From Rhynchopus sp. YZ270_cl-10 (lineage: Eukaryota; Euglenozoa; Diplonemea; Diplonemida; Diplonemidae), in assembly GCA_964035575.1 (NCBI GenBank), contig OZ037862.1:744001-808000 (forward strand): 64,000 nucleotides of DNA, read 5' to 3'. Positions 1 through 10,143 of the stretch are shown in pieces. The first letter of the stretch is position 1; the number at the start of each line of letters is the position of its first letter. The position numbers and the translations under genes were made by a program. The notes beneath the pieces are model-generated. The model ran no database searches, was not told where the DNA came from, and worked only from the letters and a program-made list of their open reading frames with translations.

Positions 1-184
1 CGCCTTGCATCGTCGGCGGAGCGAAGGTCATGCATTCGTCGTGCCATCCGCTGCCGGCTGTCACCTCCGCTTTCCACCCCTCACACCGCTCCACGCCCAT
101 CTTGGTCAGTAGCTGGACAAAAGTTTCTTCGCCCGCCAGCTGCAGCATGGGCTTCTTGTTGTTTGCCGTGACCGCGACATACAT
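1..184 (-). CDS. Possible N-terminal exon of an unknown protein, runs off the left edge
   Basis: An open - strand frame starts at ATG (position 184) and stays open for 61 codons to the window edge. It begins MYVAVTANNKKPMLQLAGEE and contains a segment FVQLLTKMGVERCEGW. The composition looks like a real protein rather than an antisense shadow, and no + strand frame here is better. I do not recognise the family. It would be the only plausible host gene on the - strand, which conflicts with the one-directional order of the rest. It may instead be a relic inside a long intron of the next + strand gene. Confidence 0.3.
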   Translation of the reverse strand, partial: MYVAVTANNKKPMLQLAGEETFVQLLTKMGVERCEGWKAEVTAGSGWHDECMTFAPPTMQG

Positions 185-391
185 CACCAAAATCCCCGAC
201 ATTTTTTTTAAATGTCGTCTGTCGGTCTGTTGCAGGTGGGGTGGTGGGGAAATAGAACAACTTCCAGGCCAAAACAAGCATTTTTTTTTCTTCCCCCAAA
301 ATATTTTTTCCCCCCAAAATCTGAAAAATCTGTACGTACGAGGACAAGAAACAAATAATTAAATCAAAGTACCCCAATCGTAAAAAATATC

Positions 392-455
392 GACCGTAAT
401 AATGTTCGACTTTTTCAGGATTTTTCTGGAAGTTCGACCTTTTTTATTACGGGCG
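392..455. repeat. Small inverted repeat with internal direct repeat
   Basis: The ends CCGTAATAA and TTATTACGG are complementary, and GTTCGAC occurs twice inside in direct orientation. It lies in AT-rich non-coding DNA upstream of the TPR gene. The ends resemble a tiny foldback element; no target duplication was recognised. Confidence 0.4.
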
Positions 456-536
456 AACATTTTTACGCTTACGGTAAATAAAATATACTCTGTCAAGGAC
501 AAAGTTTTTCCTAACACACTAACACTCTCCACACAG

Positions 537-2364
537 GTGCTAGAAGCGTGGGGTGCACCTCGGTCACCACAGGGTGCATGCATATTGATCATGCGCGCAG
601 AAGCGTACCTGGCAGAAAAGCTGGTATGACAGATACCTACTGTCCCCCCTTTCTTTGATATTCACGAGAGACATCCAGTACTTCTCTCGGGGTTATCTTT
701 TTACCCATGCCTGCATTCAGAACTAGGCTACCGACTCATGACCTTTTACTTTACACTCGATGGTTAACCTACCCAACAAAATATTTCTCCACTGACCCGC
801 ACTCACCACCTTTCCAACAGCCGGCATGCTCTCTGCGTGACTTGAACCTTGCACTGTCTGGATCGTTCGTGCTTGACGACGACGTCAAGGCGAGAGGGCT
901 GCGCTTGCGTGGGTACGCCAACCGCCGTCTGGGGAACTGGGCTGACGCTGTATCGGACCTGCGATGTGCGCACAAGCTGGAACGGCTCAACTCCAAATGG
1001 CGCAACCTGTATGCACGTGTCGCTGAGTACTCTGCAGAGCTTGGGATCAACATCGGCTTCGTTCCTCTCGACGAAGAGGTCATGACGTCCGGCACCACCA
1101 GCGCACAGAACAGAAATTCACGCCACGTATGTAACCCTGATTTGCAACTTTTCTATTTGCTTATTTTGTCTGGTTCTGTGTCCATAGGGAAATAGGGATT
1201 CAAATTTGGATGAATTTTTGCACATTTCATTTAAAGCAGTGCACAGTCGCAATCACATCAGTAACCAAACGTTAACAACTTTATACAAAATGGTATCATT
1301 ATCCCCCCTTTAAAGCAGCGTGCCGCACGTTGGTCGACGTACAATTGGCACAAATCCGGCAAGCAGGGACCAGCACCGACCGCGGTAGGCACGAGCGCCG
1401 CAGCCTTAGCCGCAGCCTCGGCTGCGTGCATGGGTCCAAGCACTGTGGTCGACAGACGTGGAGGCAGTGGTGGCAGCAGCAGACCGAGCAGCACCGCAAC
1501 CACCAGCAACACTGCCACCACCACCACCAAGCCAACCCCGAAGCCGACCACCACCAGCAACCCTCCGACCACTGAACGACGCACCTCAAGCGCGGGTGAG
1601 AGACGCAACGTCAGCAGCACCAACACCACCACCAGCAACAGCAACGACAGCAGACGTCCCAACAGCAGCAGCAACAGCAACAGCAGCAATCTGCCCAGCG
1701 ACAGACGCCCCAGCAGCAGCATAAGCGACCGCAACCGCAACCTGCCCACCAACGAAAGGAGAGGTTCTGGCGCGCCCTTCGACCGCCGCTCCAGCGCACC
1801 TCTCGACAGGAGATCAAGCGTAAGTGGTGGCGACCGGAGAAGTGCCCCTTCGGGTGCAGACAGACGCAGTGTCGGTGCTGCGGACAGGGGCAGATCTGCG
1901 AACAGCAGGGTCGGTACAGGCGCGGGTTCAGGTTCAGGTTCAGCAGGAGCCCACCCAAGCCGCGCCTTCCAGCAGCAGCCCAACAGAGGAACAAAGCGTG
2001 CATCATCAGGGAGCGACGCTACGCGGTTTGGGAACAACAACACATCAAAGTATGTTTCAGCGATTTCTTTATTTCTCTATGATTTTGAAGACTTTGTTGC
2101 ATCAGTGTAGAGAGGATGAGCTCCGCAAAAGCTCTTTTTTTTACAGGTGATCAAACACAAGTACATAAGTATGAATATATTAGGTGATCAACACGAGAGG
2201 CTTGGTTCATAGTTACAACTTTTCGTGAGTGGTGCAGTCCCAACCCAATTGTTGAATTGCTCAAACTTTCTCGATACTAGTTATCGTCCTATCAATGAAC
2301 CCTCTTCATTCCACACACCTTTCCCCACAGAGATGGCCGCTTCCAGCGTAGGAGACATGGATGA
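537..2364 (+). CDS. Hip/ST13-like TPR protein, 5' part missing
   Basis: Four exons join in frame: 537-623, 821-1126, 1319-2049 and 2331-2364, giving 385 residues with no start codon found. The first junction reads RAEAYLAEKL|PACSLRDLNLAL and is followed by KARGLRLRGYANRRLGNWAD. This follows the TPR block of the Hsp70-interacting protein Hip (RA..Y....PNAAIRD, then KWRGKAHRLLGHWEEA). Hip binds the ATPase domain of Hsp70 in the cytosol. The third exon is a roughly 240-residue Ser/Thr/Asn/Arg-rich low-complexity tail unlike classical Hip, and the last exon ends FQRRRHG. The last intron carries a copy of the GAGAGGCTT repeat. Upstream exons are either left of the window or not recognisable. Family assignment is moderate; the splice chain is supported by phase and GTATG donors. 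Confidence 0.6.
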
Positions 2365-2662
2365 AAAATGGGTCTTTTTTGCAACAACAAGAACAAAAAA
2401 TAGTAGTTCCGGCGAGCGGTGCGCCGCCGAAAACGGAAGTAATATAAGACCAACCCACCCCACATTTTTTTCTTCCAAACCCCCCCAACAATTTGAGGCA
2501 AGCCCGTGAAAACTTCTCATCTTACCGACCCCCCCTTTTGTCCAATACCGTATTTGCACACTGTATAATGCCGACTCATCTCTCTTTGATTCCCCCTTCC
2601 CCCCTCCCTTCCCCCGCTCACCCTACTCAATAGGAAAGACACATTATTCTCTGTTCCATGAT

Positions 2663-4585
2663 ATGATTCAAAAAGGCGTGTCGTCCCCCGCCCCGAGGAG
2701 GGCGCGGGCGAGCGATGCACGCACCCGCACACGCAGCAGCAGCAGCAAGGCGTCATCTGCGTCACGCTCTGCATATCAGGTCTTTCCCGCAAGCCCCGTA
2801 CGCCGTAGCCACTCGCTCCCGCAGACCGCCATACGGGGCACACCCAAGAAGGCTGCTGTGAACAGCTCTGCCTTCGGACGCAGCGAGCGTAACAAAGCAC
2901 CACCATGTGTCGAGATGTGGGGCCCGCTCGGTGCAAAACAGAAGGTCGCTGCCGACACTGCACCTCTCCATTTGCGACCAGGTATGCTAAAGAGTTTTGA
3001 AGGGAGGGGTAAGAGAGTTTGTGCCGCGTTTGGTTTTATGTACGGGTTTTGTGAGAAAAGGATGGGCAATGACCTAGAGTCCACCCAAGGAGGTGAGTAG
3101 GGGAACATATCATATTGCAGGGTCGTCGCGTGTGCCGAGGCAGGCAGGGGTGCTTCCGGTTGTGCAGAGGTCACGTAGCTGCAAGTCCAGTGAGGTATGG
3201 TTGTGGTCTGCGTTTGTGGCTGTGCCGTGTGTGGTGTTGCCTTGACACCTCGTTACCCTTTTCGCACACAGCAAACAGCGGGCACTCCAAAGAAGCGGGT
3301 GCGGGCAGGGAGTGTGGGGGACCGTAGCGACACCAGCACTGCGTCCAGGTATAAGGCGCATGTTGTGAACATGGAAAAGGTATGGGACGCAGCTCTCAAA
3401 TACATTTTTCTTCCGCACGAACATGATTACATAACACACTCTTATGCTGGTTTGTTTGTCGAGGGTTTGGCCACGTGCCTCTCCTGCTGAGCACACTTAG
3501 AGCAATGATTCGGTTTCACTTTCGTTCAAACCAGACACAACACGAGCGACCCCCTCCGCGTCTGCTGTGGCAGACTTCCCACTCCCAGGCAATATTCCGC
3601 AACACCTGTAACATGATTACATAACACACTCTTATGCTGGTTTGTTTGTCGAGGGTTTGGCCACGCGCCTCTCCTGCTGAGCACACTTAGAGCAATGATT
3701 CGGTTTCGTCTGTGCGGTCAGTGTCGGTTTTGCTTCTGGGCTGCAAAGCAAAGTATATTGCAGAAACAACAGCTCATACACACATAGTTTGTGAAAAATT
3801 GTGATATTCTGTGCAGTGTGTGGAGTGGGGATGGATCCTGGGACCTTCCAGCCAGTGGCCTGTGGATAGCCAGCTCAGCTATCCGGTCCCATTACATGGC
3901 CTGTGTCTCCTGAGGACCTGATATTCTTTTTTTGCCAAACTTTGTTCGTTCGGACATGATTACATAACACACTCTTATGCTGGTTTGTTTGTCGAGGGTT
4001 TGGCCATGCGCCTCTCCTGCTGAGCACACTTAGAGCAATGATTCGGTTTCGCTTTCGTCCACACCACCACGTTCCACATGTTTTGTGGCCACGTACAGCA
4101 CCTTCAGTGAGCGCATGCGTTCGTGTCTACTTTCTGCTATACCTGCCACTCCCATTTTACTTCATTCCACGTGTTCTTCGTGTTTTCTGTTGTTATTACA
4201 CATCATCTATACGCAGCCTCTCTGGACATGATTACATAACACACTCTTATGCTGGTTTGTTTGTCGAGGGTTTGGCCACGCGCCTCTCCTGCTGAGCACA
4301 CTTAGAGCAATGATTCGGTTTCCGCAGTCTAGGAACGTACAGTTTAACCACCCCACACCCCACACCCTAAACTTACAGGAGGTGCAAGACATGCTGCAGC
4401 AGTCTGAAAGTGTTGCCCGGTATGCGCTGGAATACGGTGCAGCGAACTGTCTGAAGGCGATAGCAGCGTCTTACAAGGTGGGCCGGATGTGTTTGATGCA
4501 ATGCGACTCGAGAATAGCCTCCCTTGCCCACCGGATAACAGCATACCACCACATTGACGAAGGCCACTACGACTTCGACCAATGA
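2663..4585 (+). CDS. Small basic protein of unknown function hosting the 97-bp repeats
   Basis: Exons 2663-2981, 3121-3194, 3272-3379 and 4379-4585 give 235 residues. The N-terminal two thirds are rich in Arg, Ser and Lys (for example RTRTRSSSSKASSASRS) with TPKK motifs, as in nucleic-acid- or cytoskeleton-binding tails. The last exon is a predicted helical block beginning EVQDMLQQSESVARYALEYG. The start follows a TAG acceptor at 2631-2633, about 30 nt upstream. The last exon contains an internal GTATGC near 4421 that could be a donor; reading through gives a sensible helix, so I kept it. Intron 3 is 999 nt, long for this genome, and contains four copies of one repeat. I do not recognise the family. 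Confidence 0.55.
3421..3517 (+). repeat. 97-bp intronic repeat, copy 1
   Basis: The unit runs from ACATGATTACATAACACACT to AATGATTCGGTTTC. It differs from copies 2 and 4 at one position, in the loop of a predicted hairpin (GGC-CACGT-GCC). It lies in intron 3 of the small basic gene. Confidence 0.9.
3611..3707 (+). repeat. 97-bp intronic repeat, copy 2
   Basis: Appears identical to copy 4 over 97 bp, with hairpin loop CACGC. The flanking DNA is unrelated to that of the other copies, so this is not a simple tandem array. Confidence 0.9.
3840..3915 (-). other. tRNA-derived, SINE-like fragment
   Basis: On the - strand TAGCTGAGCTGG (3881-3870) fits the pol III A-box pattern TRGYNNARNNGG exactly. 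A 7-bp stem with a 7-nt loop (GGATAGC/GCTATCC) overlaps it, and a poor B-box-like GGTCCCAGGATCC follows. No acceptor stem can be formed, so it is not a working tRNA. It sits between repeat copies 2 and 3. Confidence 0.3.
3954..4050 (+). repeat. 97-bp intronic repeat, copy 3
   Basis: Same 97-bp unit with one substitution, again in the hairpin loop (CATGC). The similarity to copy 1 continues a little past the 3' end (CTTTCGT). Confidence 0.9.
4226..4322 (+). repeat. 97-bp intronic repeat, copy 4
   Basis: Same as copy 2. It ends 56 nt before the acceptor of exon 4 of the host gene, so all four copies are removed with one intron. Confidence 0.9.
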
Positions 4586-4967
4586 CGTCCCGTTCCAAAT
4601 GACCCTTTTCCGTTGCGTCCCCGGTAAAGTGCCATATGCGTTCAAGCCTCCCCCTATCACAACGATAGAACAAAACCCCCCCGCGGGCCCACTAGCCACC
4701 CAAAACACTTTCTGGTTCTTGGGACATATTTGTTGTACATTTGTAGATTTGCATCTCCCCCCCTCAGCCCTTTGCTTTGTGCGCCCCGGTTTGGGGAGGC
4801 CTCTTATTTTTACTCAAACGACATTAGTTTTTCGGGGTGGGGAAAGGGGTGGATGAGGCTGCAAAAAAATGAAGCTCTCCTGTCACATTTTTCCCTCGAC
4901 TCTTCACCTTACTGCCACTACCCTTCACCTTCCACCTTCCACCCAGAGCGGAGTACACCCTCACACG

Positions 4968-7900
4968 ATGAGCATCACTGTGAGGATTGATGATACAAAG
5001 AATGACACGGGGTACCACTGCAATGACATTGTGAAGGGTATTCAGGGTGACATCAACACTACGTTGCAGCGTGTGGAGACTGAATGCAGCCAGACGGGCG
5101 GGGATGGGAAGGTTGCGTCTGCGATCCCTGTGCTGCACACATTTGTGAAGACGGAGCGTGAGCTGCTTCTCATTGCAGCGGAAGGGAAGACGGCACGGGT
5201 GCCAGCCAAGGGGTCCGCTGTGGACATCATTGAAGATGAGCGTGAGTCGGCGAATTTGAACTGGAAGAAGCAGCGCCAAGAGGTGCTGCAGACGTACACG
5301 ACAGACAAAGACATTGCGATCCACTCGAAGATCATGGCAGGGGAGAACGAGGAGGACGGGAGCGCAAAGAAGGCGACGCAGACGGATCTTGCGAAGCAGC
5401 GTCTCGAGCAGCTCGACGCGGGGGAGGGGAAGAAGAAGGACGACGGCATGTCGTACTTTTCGCAGAAGGAAATGCTTGCGCATCTGGAGCGCCTTGCGGC
5501 AGACCTCGAAACAGCGTGGGATCGTGGCGAGAAGGTGAAGACCCTGCGTATTGTGATCCAGGCCTGCAAGCTGCTCTCCGTTATCAAGGTGCCGCAGTGC
5601 TATCCCTCGCTCTTCGTGCTCGCAGCCAAGGTGCTCGACACCTTTGGTGATCTTGTCTACGACAGAATCTACGAAAAGGCAGTGGAGTCCCTCGGTGTCA
5701 AGAAGCTCTCGCGTGACTTCACACCCGCCGACCTCTCCCTGGACACAAAGGAGATGTGCAAGAACTGGTTTTACAAAGTTGCCTCCATCAGAGAGCTCGT
5801 GCCACGCATCCTCGTGGAAATGGCGCTCTGGCGCTGCAACCGTTTCATCAAGAGAGACCCAGACTTCTTCTCCAAGACGTTTGCACGGTTTGTGAAGCAG
5901 GTGCGTGGTATTGGCGACCCGCTGCTTGCGTTCCACGCAAGGTGGTACGTATCGCATAAGGCTCAGGAGATCAACGAGGAGTTCCGTGAGTCGCTGACCA
6001 GCGCAGAGGAGAACGTGCCCATGAGCATCCCTGTGTCGTGCGACCATGCGCGCCTGGCGCTGTCGGACTTCTACTTCTGCTTGCCGCAGGTGGCAGGCAA
6101 CCATGAGGGCAGTGACGAGGAGCGTCTTGCACACTACCTGCGCCAGACGCATATGACCTTTGATGAGTACATCACACTCTTTGCGCCTGTCTCCAGGTGG
6201 CTCATTGAGGTCGTCTCAGGCGAGAACCAAAACGTCGAAACCCTTGACGAACTCTACGAGCAGTGCCAGCAGAACGGCGGCTACTCCGTCGTGATCCTGC
6301 ACATGATCCGTGCCTTCAAGCCCGACCTCGTGCGCGAACGCTTCGACCTCTTCCTCAGCGAGATCGAGCACATGAAGGACAAGACATGCCTGCAAACCGA
6401 CATGCTCACACAGCTCGGCCTTGCCATGACCCTTGCTCCTCCAGAGTCAAAGTCAACCCGCGTTGCTATCCTCAAAAAGGCCCTCGAGATCTTGGTGAAC
6501 GTCACCACAGGCAAAGAGATCGAAGCGAACGAAGAGGACGCCAACCCCAAGGAAGGTGACACCCCCGAAGAAGCGAAGGCTGACGATGCGGATAAGGAGA
6601 AAGAAAAGGAGAAGGATAATAAACCCGAGGAAAAGAAACCAAAAACGGAGTCCGAGAAGAAGCTTGCGTCGCAGCTCATTGTGGGGAAGTCTGAGCAGTT
6701 CATTGCGGCGTCGTTCTTTGCATGCGCAAGGGCGTGGATTGCGTATGCCATGGCCAGCCTCGATGGGAAGGAGGTGAACAGGGCACTGACACGTATCTAC
6801 GACAAAATACACGAGAGCAAGATGCACGAGCTGGACGAGGAGGGCCTGGAGCGCCTTATCTTCATCATGGTGGACTCGTACGGTGGGGACAACAAGTCGT
6901 TGCAGAAGCTCTTTGGCATTCAGAGCTTCCTCTCGCTTGTGGACCTTCTCTCCGCAACGAAGAAGCGTACGTTCTGCTACCGCCTTGCCTCCCTCTACGT
7001 GGAGGTGATGAAGAAGGGCAAGGACGAGGTCATGACAAAGACCAGCAACACCATCATCGCCAACGGCCTGCTGGACCTCTTCAGGTCCATCCACGACTCC
7101 ATGACCCCGCTCACCCCACAGGACGAGATCGACGTGTTCTCGTACCTCCTCATCGCTTTCATTAGCACAGTCGACTACGCGTCGCCGCCAACGTCGGATT
7201 TCGAAGCACAGTTGAATTTTTTGGCAGAGTGCAGAAAGTCTTTCCACAAATCCGAAGCGATCCTTGTGTACACAATCACCCTGGTTGCAGAACTCATAGA
7301 CAGAATAGTGGCCGTGTCACCGGTGAAGTCGCATTCCAAGAAGTCGGGTCTCTTTGTGAAGGTGTGTCTGGTGTTCTGCTCGACCACGATCTGCGCTGTC
7401 ACAAACTCTGCCACACGAGCGAGCCTGCTCCTTGCGTGCGGCTACATGGCGATCCACCACGGCTTCCTGTCGCACGGTGACCAGCTCATGGCGAGCTTTG
7501 CCGAGGAGCTGAGCAACGTTGTGTCGGCAGACCTGGAGGCAGTCACAGCCCCGCTGTTCAAGCACATCCACAACGCGGTGTGCCCCGATAACACGGGGCT
7601 TGCTATTGTGTCATCTGTTCTTGAAATACTAAAGGAGGAGCAGAACACTGGCCCAGTAAAGGACTCTGTGGAGCGGTACAACAGCAACAAGGGGAAGGTA
7701 TACTGTGGGTGCTTTGAGGCGGTTGTGCGGTTGTACAAGAAGAACGACAGCCAGGGTGTGTTCCTGCTCGACGACGCCCAGGAAGAGAGCAGTGCACTGC
7801 ATGTGTCGAAGTTCCACTCTCTCGCAGGCTCCATTGTTGCCTCCATTGAGGAAGAGCTGTCCTGCCTGCAAACCGAGCTGGCAAGAAGCTCCACACCCCC

Positions 7901-8880
7901 GAATATGCACATCACAATCAAGAAGAGCATAATGACCCTGTCGTACCGTCTCTTTGAGTCCCTTTTGAGTGGAGCAGAGGTATGCAGGGGTCATGGTAAA
8001 GCTTGGTAACACCCTTCCCCTTTCAATTGTTTGTGGTGTTCGACCACCAACTGAAATGTCGAGTCAATCACTGCAACTTCTTTCTTTTCGCTTTGTGAAT
8101 GCGATGGGCGCTGGTAGCATCACTATTCAACAATTGTTAATCAACAAGCGTCTGTATAACCCTTGGTGAGTGTTCAACACACTTTCAGGTTTTTTGGTGT
8201 GGCTGAAGGGGGGTGCTATTTTGTGCTACTTTCTGCTATTTTCTGCTATTTTGGGGTCGTCAGCCACACCATTTTTTTATTTCTTAAGTGTCTCCATCCG
8301 GTGAGGTCTTTCACCTTCTCTTTTTAGCTTTACTATTGAAAGCACGCTTTCGTTCTCCACTCGCCACTCTACAGCTGTCCGAGGACGCGAAAAGCCGTGC
8401 AACAAAACTGTGGGGGCAGTTCTTGAACGTCGCTACGCCAATGGTGAAGGCAAGCACAGGGTTCAACGAGGATGAAGAGATTGACAAAATTGCGAAATCG
8501 GCGAACGCACTCTGTGACTCTCTCGAGGTATGCCACACACACACACGCCCCCTTTTTTCCATAAGGCCGTTCATCTTTCACATTATTGTTTTGCATCCGT
8601 TGGCACACTCAATAATACGTCTTTTCATCTTGGAATGGTTTCATTTCTTTTATCAGTGTCTGCGTACGTCGATGAACGGTGAGGCGGTTGCACTTTTAGC
8701 CTCCCTTTCTTTGAACTGAAAGTATATTAATGTAATTTCACCTTTTGTTGCTTCAAATGTAAAAAAGTGAGCGGATGCAAAAAGTATATTTTGACAATCT
8801 TTTTCGCATTCAATTCCCCTCTACAGGCATCACCCAGAGAAGACGTGGCAGCTTATGGCAAGTCGCTGACAAGACTGTAA
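4968..8880 (+). CDS. VPS35L: VPS35L, scaffold subunit of the Retriever complex
   Basis: Exons 4968-7979, 8375-8527 and 8827-8880 give 1072 residues. VPS35L (C16orf62) forms Retriever with VPS26C and VPS29 and works with the CCC and WASH complexes to recycle membrane proteins from endosomes. The family signature is clear: WFYKVASIRELVPRILVEMA, then the RGIGDPLLAFHARWYV region, LGLAMTLAPPESKSTRV, and IHDSMTPLTPQDEIDVFSYL, in family order over an alpha-solenoid. A Glu/Lys-rich insert near residues 515-565 is lineage-specific. Human VPS35L is about 960 residues. I chose ATG 4968 (MSITVRIDDTKND) because the frame upstream (from about 4869) reads as low-complexity UTR. The last two exons complete the C-terminal helices, ending YGKSLTRL. 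Conserved core motifs are present. Confidence 0.9.
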
Positions 8881-9290
8881 AAGGGGTTTTTTCTTTTGTT
8901 GGAAATGTGTACAACTGACTTCCAAAGCAAAAAAATCTTAGCAAAACAAAACAAAAACAAAAACCAACGGGGTGGTGGGTGGGGACGGAAAATTCCAAGA
9001 ATTTTTCAACAAAAAAGCCAAAATAAACAAAAAATGTGTCTGAAAGCTCACCGAGTGTATGTTTTATTTCTTCTGTTTCACTTTAAAATCTGCATGTGTC
9101 TATTTTTGTTTTCTGATTCACATAACAACGGGTCAAATGTGTCCGTATGTACTCACGTTGGCTCACTATTCTCCCTTCCCCTCTTTCTCCTCTGTTTTTG
9201 ACACAGGAAAGCATTTCTCCCCCCCCCTCCCCCCCCTCCACCGCTGCTCTTAGCCTCCCGCCATTGTTCTGTTACATTTTCTTTAGTGGA

Positions 9291-9340
9291 AGGTACACTG
9301 TCATGAGAGGGCTTTTTTGTATTTCAAGTCAACTTTTGTG
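9291..9340 (+). repeat. CACGAGAGGGC-family repeat, copy a
   Basis: Matches the consensus GGTACACTGTCACGAGAGGG followed by CTTTTTGTATTTCAAGTCAA. Related copies lie at 31185, 42172, 57604 and 62453. Confidence 0.75.
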
Positions 9341-9908
9341 AGTGCTCTCTGATGGATTGTATGAGGGTGTTTGCACTTTTCCACTTCTCTTTTTGTTTTA
9401 AAAAAACTCTCCATTCTCCGTTCTCCCACCCCACCTGCACCACCTACAATCGAATACAAGATCCGCAAATTACGATAATTATGTGTTTTTCTTGTGAATA
9501 ATACAACTAGCTGTAGGGGGAGAGAAGAACGCGGAGAGGGAATCGGCGGTGTGGGGGTGGCAAAGGGGGGGGAAGAGGGGGAAAACATACGTGTGCATGT
9601 CAATGTTCGCAAGCGACCAAAATAAAAAATACCGAAATAAAAAAGAGACAGTGTGATGAATACGGTGGGGAAAGGGGCGGGAGGGTGTGTTGTGTGCACG
9701 CAGACCAAGTGGAATGTGGCAGTACTGTGTTTGACTATAGGAGGGAACGCTCTCCTCATCCCCCATCCCTTTTTATTCTCTATTTATCCTCGCCACATTA
9801 TTGGCCATCTATGAACGGGGTTAGGGCGAGATTTTTTCACTCAGCTCTCACAGACTATCACAAGCTCTCACAGCCTGTTGTGTGTCTCACGGAGACGATC
9901 ATAAATAA

Positions 9909-10002
9909 CCCAATTATGCCACAATCGGAAACGTGCATTTATCCCCGACCTCATGCAAAGTCGCACAGATATTGCTACATAATTGGGCTTTCTTCCGATT
10001 GT
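9909..10002 (+). promoter_or_regulatory. Interleaved complementary segments, possible pseudoknot
   Basis: CCCAATTATG (9909-9918) is complementary to CATAATTGGG (9978-9987), and ACAATCGGAA (9921-9930) to TTCCGATTGT (9993-10002). The order A-B-A'-B' is that of an H-type pseudoknot or of two alternative hairpins. It ends about 110 nt before the probable trans-splice acceptor of the next gene. Confidence 0.45.
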
Positions 10003-10143
10003 TTAAAGGAAACATTACCACCACAGAGAACACTCATCGCCTTATCTTTTGTTCCCCCTTTTTTTTTGTTTTGTTTTTGTTTTTTTTTTTTTTTTTTGCG
10101 GTTGGTTTTCTAAAGGAAACAGGCGGGAAAGCTGTCTGCTACA

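Larger units (their letters stand above)
8881..10143. other. Intergenic region with repeats, no gene seen
   Basis: T-rich spacer between VPS35L and the cysteine-repeat gene. It contains one CACGAGAGGGC-family element (9291-9340), a pair of interleaved complementary segments (9909-10002), and a long T run near 10060-10097. A likely spliced-leader acceptor (TAAAG, 10111-10115) lies before the next start. The open frames here are short and of biased composition. Confidence 0.7.

Noticed and set aside
1258-2043. - strand Leu/Val-rich frame that looks like a membrane protein
   Set aside because: It is the complement of the Ser/Thr/Asn-rich exon of the TPR gene; codon bias makes antisense look hydrophobic.
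3421-4322. CRISPR array interpretation of the four 97-bp repeats
   Set aside because: The repeats are too long, spacers vary from 93 to 246 nt, and they lie in a spliceosomal intron of a eukaryotic gene.
4421-4426. GTATGC as a donor in the last exon of the small basic gene
   Set aside because: The uninterrupted frame gives a regular helical segment and a stop at 4583, and no better downstream exon was found. It remains possible.
4824-6152. 442-residue - strand open frame opposite VPS35L
   Set aside because: It is the antisense of a clearly conserved coding exon, with Leu/Arg/His-rich composition and no motif. Similar long shadows occur opposite the cysteine-repeat gene (11143-12303) and AP-4 epsilon (39679-40929).
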